A stretch of 9,372 nt of DNA from an uncultured Collinsella sp. (GCA_902491055.1 CABUGI010000071.1:1-9372), one strand, 5' to 3'; shown: positions 1 to 6,425, numbered from the stretch's first letter. The notes: generated by a model from the letters alone, not told the origin. Numbers and translations are program-made.

Positions 1-53
1 CTTGCGTTTGGCGGTCAGCCGTCGGCGCGCTTACACCAACATTTCCGACGCGA

Positions 54-257
54 TCAATCCTTTGATTCCCGATACCTTTTACAGCACTCTTCGACATGTC
101 TATAAGATAGGAGGTCATCGTAAAATTCCACGTTTAAGTCAACGATGTCAACTTTATATTGTTCAACCTCTTGAAGATATGACTTCAAAACAGGCAAGGC
201 AAGATACGGCCCCACTGGACTCCATCCTGGGGGAAATACTAAAAGCGTTTTAGGCAT
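54..257 (-). pseudogene. Truncated B12-binding radical SAM protein (N-terminal remnant)
   Basis: The 67 codons read from the ATG at 257 begin PKTLLVFPPGWSPVGPYLAL (residues 2-21) followed by VDIVDLNVEFYDDLL. I recognise this as the start of the cobalamin-binding (Rossmann-like) domain of B12-binding radical SAM proteins, which are normally several hundred residues long and carry a CxxxCxxC iron-sulfur motif further on. Here a TGA at 56-54 ends the frame long before that motif, and no continuation is visible in the same frame up to the window edge: a second in-frame stop follows 12 codons later. A neighbouring frame stays open to the edge but gives no recognisable radical SAM sequence. The gene starts only 7 nt after the exporter stop, with a weak ribosome binding site, so translational coupling is likely. 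I infer a decayed gene, cut by a stop, frameshift or junction near 50-60. If intact it would probably have modified a peptide or small metabolite exported by the neighbour. Confidence 0.6.
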
Positions 258-264
258 ATCAACG

Positions 265-1452
265 TCACATCTTTCGCAAATAATTCAATTGAAACACAAC
301 TACCATCATAATTGAAAATACACCAAGTCCTGTAACGAGAATTGAGAACATCGCGATGCTCGTGAACAGCGAAACAAGGAGTGTTGAAATAACAACAGCA
401 ACCGATTGCAAAGACTCCCTAATTGAAAACAGGCTTATCGATTCAGATTCGTCTCTCGCCAAATCCTGCAGCGATGTTATGAGAAGCACATCTTGAATGG
501 CGTTTCCGGCACCGACGATAAAAAGGAAAATAAATGATATCCCAGACGCATAGCGATAGCCAAACGCCAGATACGCACCGAGCGCAAGATACGTCACAAA
601 ACAATATGATTTAACGCAATCGGAACCACTAATTAAACGACCATATATTGTATTTCCGAACAACAGTCCGATTGTAAGACTACTCTGAAGGAATCCGTAT
701 TGTATCGATGACGAGTCAAATTGCAATTGCGCAATAGCTGGCAAAAGAGAATTCAGAGAGCCGAATGCCACACCACTAGAAATATCGATTAATAGGAAAC
801 CAATTGCCAAGTGCTTCGCGCTAAGATCACTAAATGCAGTCCTGTTTTTTTCATTTTTGCTTATCCCCTCTTTATCATTAACCTCGATAACCGACGGAAC
901 ATCTCGCAGCAACCAGAACGACGCGGCAAAAGAAAGCGCGTCTAATGCAAGAACAGCCTCCGCCCCAAATTGAGCGACAACAAAACCGCCGGCAACTGGC
1001 CCCAGAACCATCATCAAATTCTGCAGAAACCCAAACGAATTATTAATTACGTCGCGATTGATACTATTCGTATTGGCTCTTAACAACGAGTAAAAGCAGG
1101 GCATTTCAACCGTTCGGCAAAGCGATACCGCGCACGTAATAGCAAACATACTCCATTTACTATCAACAAAAATATAGCAAACGAATAATCCCGCGCGAAT
1201 TAAGTCTGCCAATCTCATGGCCTGCAGTGTCCCGATACCCATCTTCTGAGGCAGCTGCGCGAGCGCAACTGAAAACAGAGAGGGGGCAAATCTGCAGCAG
1301 ACCATCAAAGCAGTTGCAGAAACATCGTGAGTTACCTCGTAAATCAGCATTGGCAAAGCAATATTCGCACACCAATTGCCTATTTCGCTTATCCCTCTAG
1401 CAATATATAGGACCCGAACCGGACGGCTAGCTCTCAATACCGTGAACATCAC
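265..1452 (-). CDS. MFS transporter (EntS / MFS_3-like exporter)
   Basis: A 395-residue hydrophobic protein with about 10-12 predicted membrane segments and a charged cytoplasmic loop between the two halves (about residues 186-213, KEGISKNEKNR). The N-terminal half has the layout of the enterobactin-exporter-like MFS_3 group: a short cytoplasmic start, then RVLYIARGISEIGNWCANIA (13-32), a helix 4-5 region with RANTNSINRDVINNSFGFLQ (125-144), and GPVAGGFVVAQFG (151-163). Family members are proton-driven exporters of siderophores, macrolides or peptides; the substrate cannot be read from sequence. The start (ATG ATG) overlaps the end of the DUF2087 gene by 26 nt and a GAGG lies about 9 nt upstream, so the two genes are probably translated from one mRNA. 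The radical SAM remnant follows 7 nt after the stop. The gene is AT-richer than those to its right, which suggests transfer. Confidence 0.85.
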   Translation of the reverse strand: MMFTVLRASRPVRVLYIARGISEIGNWCANIALPMLIYEVTHDVSATALMVCCRFAPSLFSVALAQLPQKMGIGTLQAMRLADLIRAGLFVCYIFVDSKWSMFAITCAVSLCRTVEMPCFYSLLRANTNSINRDVINNSFGFLQNLMMVLGPVAGGFVVAQFGAEAVLALDALSFAASFWLLRDVPSVIEVNDKEGISKNEKNRTAFSDLSAKHLAIGFLLIDISSGVAFGSLNSLLPAIAQLQFDSSSIQYGFLQSSLTIGLLFGNTIYGRLISGSDCVKSYCFVTYLALGAYLAFGYRYASGISFIFLFIVGAGNAIQDVLLITSLQDLARDESESISLFSIRESLQSVAVVISTLLVSLFTSIAMFSILVTGLGVFSIMMVVVFQLNYLRKM

Positions 1453-1708
1453 GATTAACCTCGTATTTCAGGCCTCGCTCATCCCTTAATAGGAATCCAT
1501 AATCAACCAAGTACCGCCTCAACACGGCATAATCAGGATAGAGCTGTGACAGCACACGATTAACCTGAAGCTCCGTATAACTTGTATTTAATTCAAAGAA
1601 AGAGACGGCCCATAGCAGCATGATTCTTTTATAGCTTTCCTTTTTTGGAATTGAAACCAGCTCGCCATTCTTGAGAAATCGTTTTTTAAAGTCTATTAGC
1701 TCATCCAT
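1427..1708 (-). CDS. Stand-alone DUF2087 domain protein, possible regulator
   Basis: This 93-residue protein contains the hallmark of DUF2087: a basic IPKKESYKRIMLL stretch (20-32), a helix with YTELQVNRVLSQLYPDY (44-60), and the conserved LRRYLVDYGFLLRD (63-76) near the C terminus. DUF2087 is usually fused behind an ArsR-type or other DNA-binding domain, or occurs as a short stand-alone protein next to transporters and enzymes, and is thought to take part in transcription control. Its biochemical function is not established. The start is supported by GGAGG at 1715-1719 (minus strand), 6 nt from the ATG. The 3' end overlaps the exporter gene by 26 nt, so it heads the probable DUF2087-MFS-radical SAM transcription unit. 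A candidate promoter with a 7-bp direct repeat lies just upstream and could be an autoregulatory site, but this is inference. Confidence 0.78.
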   Translation of the reverse strand: MDELIDFKKRFLKNGELVSIPKKESYKRIMLLWAVSFFELNTSYTELQVNRVLSQLYPDYAVLRRYLVDYGFLLRDERGLKYEVNRDVHGIES

Positions 1709-1723
1709 TCACATCCTCCATTT

Positions 1724-1764
1724 CATACGCATCTAATACTAAAAATGCATACGCTTTAGGTCAT
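1724..1764 (-). promoter_or_regulatory. Candidate promoter with direct repeat upstream of the DUF2087 gene
   Basis: On the minus strand an ATGACC (1759-1764) and a TAGTAT (1736-1741), each 4 of 6 to the sigma-70 consensus, are separated by 17 nt. The predicted start would leave a leader of about 20 nt ending in GGAGG and the ATG. The heptamer GCGTATG (plus strand CATACGC, 1724-1730 and 1748-1754) occurs twice with a 24-nt period, once inside the spacer and once near the transcription start, as an operator might. Both signals are weak individually. Confidence 0.35.
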
Positions 1765-1787
1765 CGCATTCGGCTTCTATATTCGAA

Positions 1788-2027
1788 CTAAACTCGAACT
1801 AATCTAAATGATTTGCTCAAACACTCTTCGAAAGCTCGTTTTTCACTCTGAGTAAAACGCCCTTCCCAGTCAGTCCACGAACAGGAAGGCAACTCACAGC
1901 GAGCGGAGTCGAAGCCCTCTGCCGTCGGTCGTTCAAAATGCACGACAACCTTTTCGATATCCCCATCTGCAATCAGGTCAGAATGAACGACCTCGGTACC
2001 GTCTTCGAATGTCATATACGGGTACAT
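1788..2027 (-). CDS. Small acidic hypothetical protein, MYPYMTF family
   Basis: A 79-residue protein beginning MYPYMTFEDGTEVVHSDLIA, with VVVHFERPTAEGFDSARCEL (residues 32-51) and a C-terminal helix FTQSEKRAFEECL. I recognise the general pattern (MYPYMT.xDGTEvvHS, then a VxxEkP..gFxSAxxxLP block) from small proteins widespread in Firmicutes and Actinobacteria, often on accessory DNA. I know of no assigned function. Family members as I remember them end with a longer helix and an FAREGG-like tail; this one stops earlier (LSKSFRLVRV), so the C terminus may be shortened. The open frame extends upstream to 2282, but the added residues are Cys/Arg-rich and antisense to the neighbouring gene. I chose the start at 2027 because GAGGTGG (2036-2042) lies 8 nt upstream and the family starts there. 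It reads in the same direction as the DUF2087 gene, 79 nt away. Confidence 0.7.
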   Translation of the reverse strand: MYPYMTFEDGTEVVHSDLIADGDIEKVVVHFERPTAEGFDSARCELPSCSWTDWEGRFTQSEKRAFEECLSKSFRLVRV

Positions 2028-2035
2028 CACGTAAA

Positions 2036-2042
2036 CCACCTC
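2036..2042 (-). promoter_or_regulatory. Ribosome binding site that fixes the start at 2027
   Basis: GAGGTGG on the minus strand lies 8 nt before the ATG of the MYPYMTF protein. A possible extended -10 (TGC TAAACT, hexamer at 2057-2062) lies just upstream, which would give a leader of about 20 nt; no convincing -35 accompanies it. Confidence 0.5.
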
Positions 2043-2188
2043 GCAATCGTAAATCCAGTTTAGCATCAAGCTATTGCACCAAAGACAGCAAGCCCCCTTG
2101 ATGAGTTGATGGTATCTGTTAAATGTCACGTACGATTCACATCTGGTGGGTACCCTGATGGCTACACGAAACGAAGCAGATTTACACC

Positions 2189-2195
2189 GGGAGGA
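2189..2195 (+). promoter_or_regulatory. Ribosome binding site that fixes the start at 2202
   Basis: GGGAGGA lies 6 nt before the ATG at 2202. The frame is open back to 2106, but no comparable site precedes the upstream ATGs, and residues encoded there look non-coding. The 174-nt divergent gap 2028-2201 shows no clear promoter for this gene; TTGATG (2106-2111) and TACGAT (2131-2136) are 19 nt apart, which is a poor candidate. Confidence 0.65.
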
Positions 2196-2201
2196 CCCCG
2201 T

Positions 2202-3155
2202 ATGACAACCAAGTACACCGACGCGCCGCGCACGCGCGTCATGACGCCAGCATCGCTCAACAACGGCGTGCACGAGAACCATTCCATCGGACAGACCATG
2301 GCCATCGCGCCCAAAAAGGGCCTGTTTGACGACATTTCCATTCCCCAGATCATCGCCGGCGCCGCAGCTGCCGCCACGAGCGTCGCACTTGCCTCCAAGA
2401 TTGGTATCGCTGGTTCAGTAATTGGCGCCGCCGTGAGCTCGGTCATCACCGTTGTGTCATCGCAGGTCTACCGCCACTTTATCTCTGCCAGCGCCGAAGC
2501 CATCAAAGGTACGCACGCCGCCGTCGACTACCCCGCCGGCGCCTACGAGCCCGTTGAGTTTAATGCCGAGGAGCACCTGGGCGGCGCCGCGACTACGCAG
2601 GAGATGCGCCAGATTGCGGGGCGCGCGACCACGGCGCGCGTTGCTCCCGACAGCCTGCGCGCCAAGGCGGCGGCAGAGCGCAGTCAGACGCAAAAGAAGG
2701 TCATCGTCTTCTCGATCGCCATCGCCATCGTCGCGGTCATCGCCTGCGCCGGCGCCATCCTTATCACCACCGCCGGTGAGGGTCTGGGCGAGCGCCCCGA
2801 GCCAATCCTTTCGTCGCGCACGACCGAGCACGACGCGGATAGCTCCGGTCAATCGCAAAGCCAGCAGGACGATCCGCAGGACACCCCCGCATCCGCCGAC
2901 TCGTCCTCGAACGCCCCCGATCAATCGCAGGGCGTCGATTCTTCTGTGAACAACAGCGGCACGCAATCCGGCACGACCGACTCAAGCCAAACGACTGACG
3001 GCTCTCAACCGAGCACGGGTGACCAGACGAACGGCAATACATCGAATACGGGATCTACCGACAACAGCAACACCAACAGCTCGAACAGCTCGAGCGGAAC
3101 CGCGTCCGGCACGGCATCTGACAGCTCGAGCCAAGGCACGACGTCGGGCAACTAA
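2202..3155 (+). CDS. Membrane-anchored protein with long Ser/Thr/Gln/Asn-rich tail
   Basis: I do not recognise a named family for this 317-residue protein. Residues 1-45 are polar. Residues 47-88 are a hydrophobic, small-residue stretch rich in Ala/Gly with glycine-zipper-like spacing (IIAGAAAAATSVALASKIGI and following), which could form one or two membrane helices. Residues 91-166 form a mixed polar region ending in KK, followed by a clear membrane helix, VIVFSIAIAIVAVIACAGAI (167-186). From about 205 to the end the chain is almost entirely Ser, Thr, Gly, Asn, Gln and Asp, with no LPXTG sorting signal. The basic residues before the helix (positive-inside rule) place the tail outside the cell, where it could span the wall. 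The hypothesis is a surface or envelope protein; the linker-like tail might be glycosylated. It is preceded by the divergent small gene and followed by a hairpin, so it appears monocistronic. Confidence 0.75.
   Translation: MTTKYTDAPRTRVMTPASLNNGVHENHSIGQTMAIAPKKGLFDDISIPQIIAGAAAAATSVALASKIGIAGSVIGAAVSSVITVVSSQVYRHFISASAEAIKGTHAAVDYPAGAYEPVEFNAEEHLGGAATTQEMRQIAGRATTARVAPDSLRAKAAAERSQTQKKVIVFSIAIAIVAVIACAGAILITTAGEGLGERPEPILSSRTTEHDADSSGQSQSQQDDPQDTPASADSSSNAPDQSQGVDSSVNNSGTQSGTTDSSQTTDGSQPSTGDQTNGNTSNTGSTDNSNTNSSNSSSGTASGTASDSSSQGTTSGN
2832..3152 (+). repeat. Low-complexity Ser/Thr/Asn/Gln coding tract
   Basis: This stretch encodes residues 211-317 of the membrane protein. It repeats short motifs such as SSxxSQ, SGTxS and NTxNSSNSS without a strict period, using many AGC, ACG and AAC codons. 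Such tracts vary in length between strains and are hard for short-read assembly. Confidence 0.6.
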
Positions 3156-3190
3156 GCACGTTTGCCTCTCATAGATAACCGACCTGTATA

Positions 3191-3224
3191 ACGGGCGCGA
3201 ACCGGCAACGGTCGCGCCCGTTTG
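3191..3224 (+). terminator. GC-rich hairpin, probable terminator of the membrane protein gene
   Basis: ACGGGCGCG (3191-3199), a one-base bulge, ACC (3201-3203), loop GGCAAC, GGT (3210-3212) and CGCGCCCGT (3213-3221) form a 12-bp stem with one bulged A, starting 35 nt after the stop codon. The T run after it is only TTT, so termination efficiency is uncertain. Confidence 0.6.
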
Positions 3225-3256
3225 CCTTGGGCGCCGAGGTAGCAAGCCCCGCGCGA

Positions 3257-3265
3257 TGGTAAGAT
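3257..3265 (+). promoter_or_regulatory. Candidate extended -10 promoter
   Basis: TGGTAAGAT fits the extended -10 form TGnTAnnAT (hexamer TAAGAT at 3260-3265). No -35 resembling TTGACA lies 16-18 nt upstream, which extended -10 promoters tolerate. It would start transcription about 22 nt before the ATG at 3294. Confidence 0.4.
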
Positions 3266-3280
3266 GCTTTGGTGTGTAAA

Positions 3281-3286
3281 GAGGAG
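3281..3286 (+). promoter_or_regulatory. Ribosome binding site that fixes the start at 3294
   Basis: GAGGAG lies 7 nt before the ATG at 3294. An in-frame ATG at 3264 overlaps the candidate -10 element and has no such site, so the shorter start is preferred. Confidence 0.65.
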
Positions 3287-3293
3287 ATTTGCC

Positions 3294-4595
3294 ATGAGCA
3301 AGACAATAGTTAGGCCCACGCTATCGCTGGGCAACCACATCTATCTGTATCGCCTGCTGCGCGACGCGATTGGGTGCGGCAAGCAAACGTTTATGACGCA
3401 GGTCGAGGAGGCACTCGCCGCTGGTGACATGGCCGCTTATGACCTGGGCTTCGAGTCCACGCGCGAGCTGCTCGAGAAGCTCGACGACTGCATTAAGCTG
3501 ACCGTCTTTAAGGGCGGTCGCCTGTATGCCACCGTCATCGCCAACGATGCCTGGGATACCGCCCTTGCCAAGGGCGAGGACAAGCCCAAGGCAGCCAAGG
3601 GCGCCAAGCAGTCCTACAAAAAGAAAAAGCGCGGCGAGAAGGACCTGAAGGCCGTGCGCCCCAAGCACGTTAAGCGTCCCGAGCCCGTGGCCGAAGTCGC
3701 TCCGGAGCCCGAGCCCGAGACAAAGATCGAAGTCGCTATTGAGGTAGCAGCAGAAACCGAAACCGAAATCGCCGCCATGACCGATCCCGAAGTCATGTCA
3801 GAGCAGGAAGCCGCTGCGGAGCTCAACGAGGCCCCCAAGTCGACAACCGAAGAAGCCGCCAGCCAACCCGAGACACCTGCGTTCCAAAACAGCGATGTCT
3901 TTGGCGACGAGGCCGAGGGCGATCAGTCCGACGAGCCCGCCGATCAAGACGCTACCGAGTCGACGCCGGACCCCGAGACGCCGCAGCCCACCATCTCGCT
4001 TACGGTCGTCTATGACCCCGAGAACGCCAACGCCGGCATCACCACCATGGCATCCACGCCCATCGAGGCAAAGTCGAGCGTCGAGAATGAGAACGCGACG
4101 CAGGTTGAGGTTGAAACCGCAGTTGCAGACGCGCCCGTCACCGTGAAGCCCGCAGATTCCGAGATCAAGCCGAAAGTAACGCCGGAGCCCGCACCCGTCA
4201 TCGAATCCGTGCCCGCCGCTGCTTGCGACCAAATTCCCGCACCGGCACCGGCTCCGGTCCCCGCTGCAGTACCGGCCCCCGCACCCGTAGCACCCGCCAT
4301 CCCCGAGGACTTCCCCATCGATTTCGCGACCGAGGTCTTCTGCCCCGGCCCGCTTCTGCACCAGCTGTCGACCTATCTCCCCTACGGCGCCGATACCCTC
4401 GGCATTGTCGGCGAGTACTACTGGATCGCCCGCGAGCGCGGTACCATCGAGGCCGCGCGAAACCGCGCAAGCTTCCCCCTGCGCTACACGCAGGCCGGCG
4501 AGCGCCGCGAGGTTGCCGTGCGCATCCGCCGCAATACCACCGGTGGCCTCGGATCCACCTGGGCCATCGATAAAGTCGAGCCTTCTACCAAGTAA
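3294..4595 (+). CDS. Two-domain protein: LOTUS/OST-HTH-like N-terminus, disordered linker, novel C-terminal domain
   Basis: I do not recognise a named gene for this 433-residue protein. Residues about 11-85 form a compact domain: HIYLYRLLRDAIGCGKQTFM, then DLGFESTRELLEKLDDCIKL (50-69) and FKGGRLYATV (72-81). This order (helix, helix, a GF.S..ELLE helix, then a beta hairpin) resembles the LOTUS/OST-HTH winged-helix fold, an RNA-binding module in eukaryotic germline proteins and some bacterial NYN-type proteins. The likeness is judged by eye. A Lys/Arg-rich patch follows (94-128, including KKKKRGEKDLK) and could contact nucleic acid. Residues 129-310 are very acidic and Pro/Glu/Ala/Thr-rich; 314-336 are almost pure Pro/Ala/Val. 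A folded C-terminal domain (about 338-428) contains DFATEVFCPGPLLHQLSTYL, EYYWIARERGT and REVAVRIRRNTTGG. There is no signal peptide or membrane segment, so it is probably cytoplasmic. It lies alone between a hairpin and a strong terminator. Confidence 0.8.
   Translation: MSKTIVRPTLSLGNHIYLYRLLRDAIGCGKQTFMTQVEEALAAGDMAAYDLGFESTRELLEKLDDCIKLTVFKGGRLYATVIANDAWDTALAKGEDKPKAAKGAKQSYKKKKRGEKDLKAVRPKHVKRPEPVAEVAPEPEPETKIEVAIEVAAETETEIAAMTDPEVMSEQEAAAELNEAPKSTTEEAASQPETPAFQNSDVFGDEAEGDQSDEPADQDATESTPDPETPQPTISLTVVYDPENANAGITTMASTPIEAKSSVENENATQVEVETAVADAPVTVKPADSEIKPKVTPEPAPVIESVPAAACDQIPAPAPAPVPAAVPAPAPVAPAIPEDFPIDFATEVFCPGPLLHQLSTYLPYGADTLGIVGEYYWIARERGTIEAARNRASFPLRYTQAGERREVAVRIRRNTTGGLGSTWAIDKVEPSTK
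4236..4301 (+). repeat. Pro/Ala/Val low-complexity coding tract
   Basis: Encodes residues 315-336, built from repeated PAPAP and PVPAA units with near-repetitive CCGGC/GCACC codons. It forms a stiff hinge just before the C-terminal domain and could vary in length by slippage. Confidence 0.55.
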
Positions 4596-4636
4596 CAAAA
4601 AGGGACGATAACCCCAAGGTTATCGTCCCTTTCTCG
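4596..4636. terminator. Bidirectional intrinsic terminator between convergent genes
   Basis: AAAGGGACGATAACC (4599-4613), loop CCAA (4614-4617) and GGTTATCGTCCCTTT (4618-4632) form a perfect 15-bp stem beginning 3 nt after the upstream stop codon. On the minus strand the stem is followed by TTTTTGTT, ideal for ending the ettA transcript. On the plus strand it is followed by a weaker T-rich run, so it probably ends both convergent transcripts. Confidence 0.85.
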
Positions 4637-4655
4637 TTAGGTCACCTGAGCTCGA

Positions 4656-6335
4656 CTAATCGCGCGTGAGCTTGCGGTGGATACGATGCGGCTGGGCTGC
4701 GTCCTCGCCAAGGCGCTCGATGCGGTTGGCCTGATAGGCCTCGAAGTTGCCCTCAAACCAATACCAGTTGCCCGGATTCTCGTCGGTGCCCTCCCACGCT
4801 AGAATGTGCGTGGCGACGCGGTCCAGGAACATACGGTCGTGGCTAATGACCACCGAGCAGCCCGGGAACTCGAGCAGCGCTGCTTCGAGCGAGGACAGCG
4901 TCTCGACGTCGAGGTCGTTCGTGGGCTCGTCGAGGAGCAGCAGGTTGCCGCCCTGCTTGAGCGTAAGCGCCAAGTTCAGACGGTTGCGCTCGCCACCGGA
5001 GAGTACGCCAGCGCGCTTCTGCTGGTCCTGGCCCTTAAAGCCAAAGCTCGCCACATAAGCGCGGCTGGGGACCTCGGTCTCGCCCACCATCATGTGGTCC
5101 AGGCCATCCGAGACGACCTCCCACAGGTTCTTATCGGGGTCGATGCCGGAACGGTTCTGGTCGACGTAAGAAATCTTGACGGTCTCGCCCACCTCGAGCT
5201 CGCCCGAAGTCAGCGGCTCCAGACCCACAATCGTCTTGAACAGTGTGGTCTTGCCCACACCGTTGGGGCCGATGACGCCCACGATGCCGTTGCGCGGCAG
5301 GGTGAATGATAGGTCGTCGATGAGCACACGGCCATCGAACTCCTTGTGCAGGTGATGGGCCTCGAGCACCTTGTTGCCCAGACGCGGGCCCACGGGGATG
5401 CGGATGTCGGTCCAGTCGAGCTTCTGGCTTGCGCGGGCCTCGGCCTCCATCTCCTCGTAACGAGCCAGACGGGCCTTGTTCTTGACCTGGCGAGCCTTGG
5501 GCGAGCTGCGTACCCACTCGAGCTCGGCCTCCATGCGCTTGGCGAGCTTGGCGTCGCGGTTGCCCTGCGCCTCGATACGGGCGGCCTTGGTCTCCAGATA
5601 CGTGGAGTAGTTGCCCTTGTAGGGATAAAGGTGACCGCGGTCGACCTCGCAGATCCACTCGGCAACGTTATCCAGGAAGTAGCGATCGTGCGTGACGGCA
5701 AGCACCGCGCCCTGGTAGTTGTGCAGGAAGTGCTCGAGCCACAGGATCGATTCGGCGTCCAGGTGGTTCGTGGGCTCGTCGAGCAGCAGCAGGTCGGGAG
5801 CCTCGAGCAGCAGCTTGCACAGGGCCACGCGACGGCGCTCGCCGCCGGAAAGTACGTTGACCGGCATGTCGGAATCGGGCAGCTGCAGGGCGTCCATGGC
5901 CTGGCCGAGCTTGGAATCGATATCCCAGCCGTCGGCGGCGTCGATCTCGTCCTGGAGCTTGCCCATCTCGGCCATGAGGGCGTCCATGTCGCAATCCGGG
6001 TCGCACATCTCCTCGCCGATCTTATTGAAGCGATCGACCTTGGCGATCATATCGCCAAACGCCATGCGCACGTTCTCGATGACGGTCTTGTCGTCGTCGA
6101 GCGGCGGCTCCTGCTGCAGGATGCCCACAGTGTAGCCGGGGGTGAGCCTGGCATCGCCGTTGGAGACCTCCTCGATGCCGGCCATAATCTTGAGCAGGGT
6201 CGACTTACCCATGCCGTTGGGACCCACGACGCCGATCTTGGCACCGGGGTAGAAGCTCAGGGTCACGTCGTCAAGGATTACCTTGTCGCCATGGGCCTTG
6301 CGAGCCTGATACATCTGGTAGATAAACTCCGCCAT
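4656..6335 (-). CDS. ettA: Energy-dependent translational throttle protein EttA (ABC-F)
   Basis: A 559-residue soluble protein with two ABC ATPase domains and no membrane part. Domain 1 has Walker A GPNGMGKST (38-46), LSGGE (162-166), Walker B LLLLDEPTNHLD (182-193) and the switch His216. Domain 2 has GPNGVGKTT (356-364), LSGGE (445-449), LLLLDEPTNDLD (465-476) and His499. The charged linker between them (about 242-320) is where ABC-F proteins carry the P-site tRNA interaction motif. The opening (MAEFIYQM, then LSFYPGAKIGVVGPNG) and length match E. coli EttA (555 residues), which binds the ribosomal E site and gates the first peptide bond according to the ATP/ADP ratio. All catalytic Glu residues are present. 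AGAAAGGA lies about 13 nt before the ATG. The gene has its own terminator downstream and is separated from sdpI by a weak hairpin, so it is probably its own transcript. An antibiotic-resistance ABC-F is less likely given the EttA-type length and sequence. Confidence 0.93.
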   Translation of the reverse strand: MAEFIYQMYQARKAHGDKVILDDVTLSFYPGAKIGVVGPNGMGKSTLLKIMAGIEEVSNGDARLTPGYTVGILQQEPPLDDDKTVIENVRMAFGDMIAKVDRFNKIGEEMCDPDCDMDALMAEMGKLQDEIDAADGWDIDSKLGQAMDALQLPDSDMPVNVLSGGERRRVALCKLLLEAPDLLLLDEPTNHLDAESILWLEHFLHNYQGAVLAVTHDRYFLDNVAEWICEVDRGHLYPYKGNYSTYLETKAARIEAQGNRDAKLAKRMEAELEWVRSSPKARQVKNKARLARYEEMEAEARASQKLDWTDIRIPVGPRLGNKVLEAHHLHKEFDGRVLIDDLSFTLPRNGIVGVIGPNGVGKTTLFKTIVGLEPLTSGELEVGETVKISYVDQNRSGIDPDKNLWEVVSDGLDHMMVGETEVPSRAYVASFGFKGQDQQKRAGVLSGGERNRLNLALTLKQGGNLLLLDEPTNDLDVETLSSLEAALLEFPGCSVVISHDRMFLDRVATHILAWEGTDENPGNWYWFEGNFEAYQANRIERLGEDAAQPHRIHRKLTRD

Positions 6336-6425
6336 ATGTCTGTTCTATCCTTTCTACCTGCTGTTTCCCTATTCTTGATTCGCTTTAGTGGAAACGAAAT
6401 GAGGGAACCAGCTCTGAAACGTAAC

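Noticed and set aside
2..253. An 83-codon plus-strand frame at the left edge
   Set aside because: Most of it is antisense to the recognisable radical SAM N-terminus. The first ~50 nt could belong to something beyond the edge, but nothing supports this.
2140..2190. Possible tRNA-like fold between the divergent genes
   Set aside because: No acceptor stem, T-loop consensus (GGTTCRA) or CCA context could be assembled.
2028..2282. N-terminal extension of the MYPYMTF gene to 2282
   Set aside because: The extra 85 residues are Cys/Arg-rich, antisense to the start of the membrane protein gene, and the family start with a ribosome binding site is at 2027.
2457..2966. Arg/Pro- and Gly/Val/Arg-rich frames on both strands within the membrane protein gene
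   Set aside because: Shadows of GC-rich coding sequence without ribosome binding sites or domains.
3700..4300. Repetitive Glu/Pro/Ala coding region considered as a DNA repeat array
   Set aside because: The repetition is at the amino-acid level with irregular units and no conserved spacers, so it is a protein linker rather than a DNA repeat array.
3798..4598. A 266-codon minus-strand frame opposite the two-domain protein
   Set aside because: Gly/Arg/Leu/Asp-rich translation typical of an antisense shadow; it begins inside the terminator hairpin.
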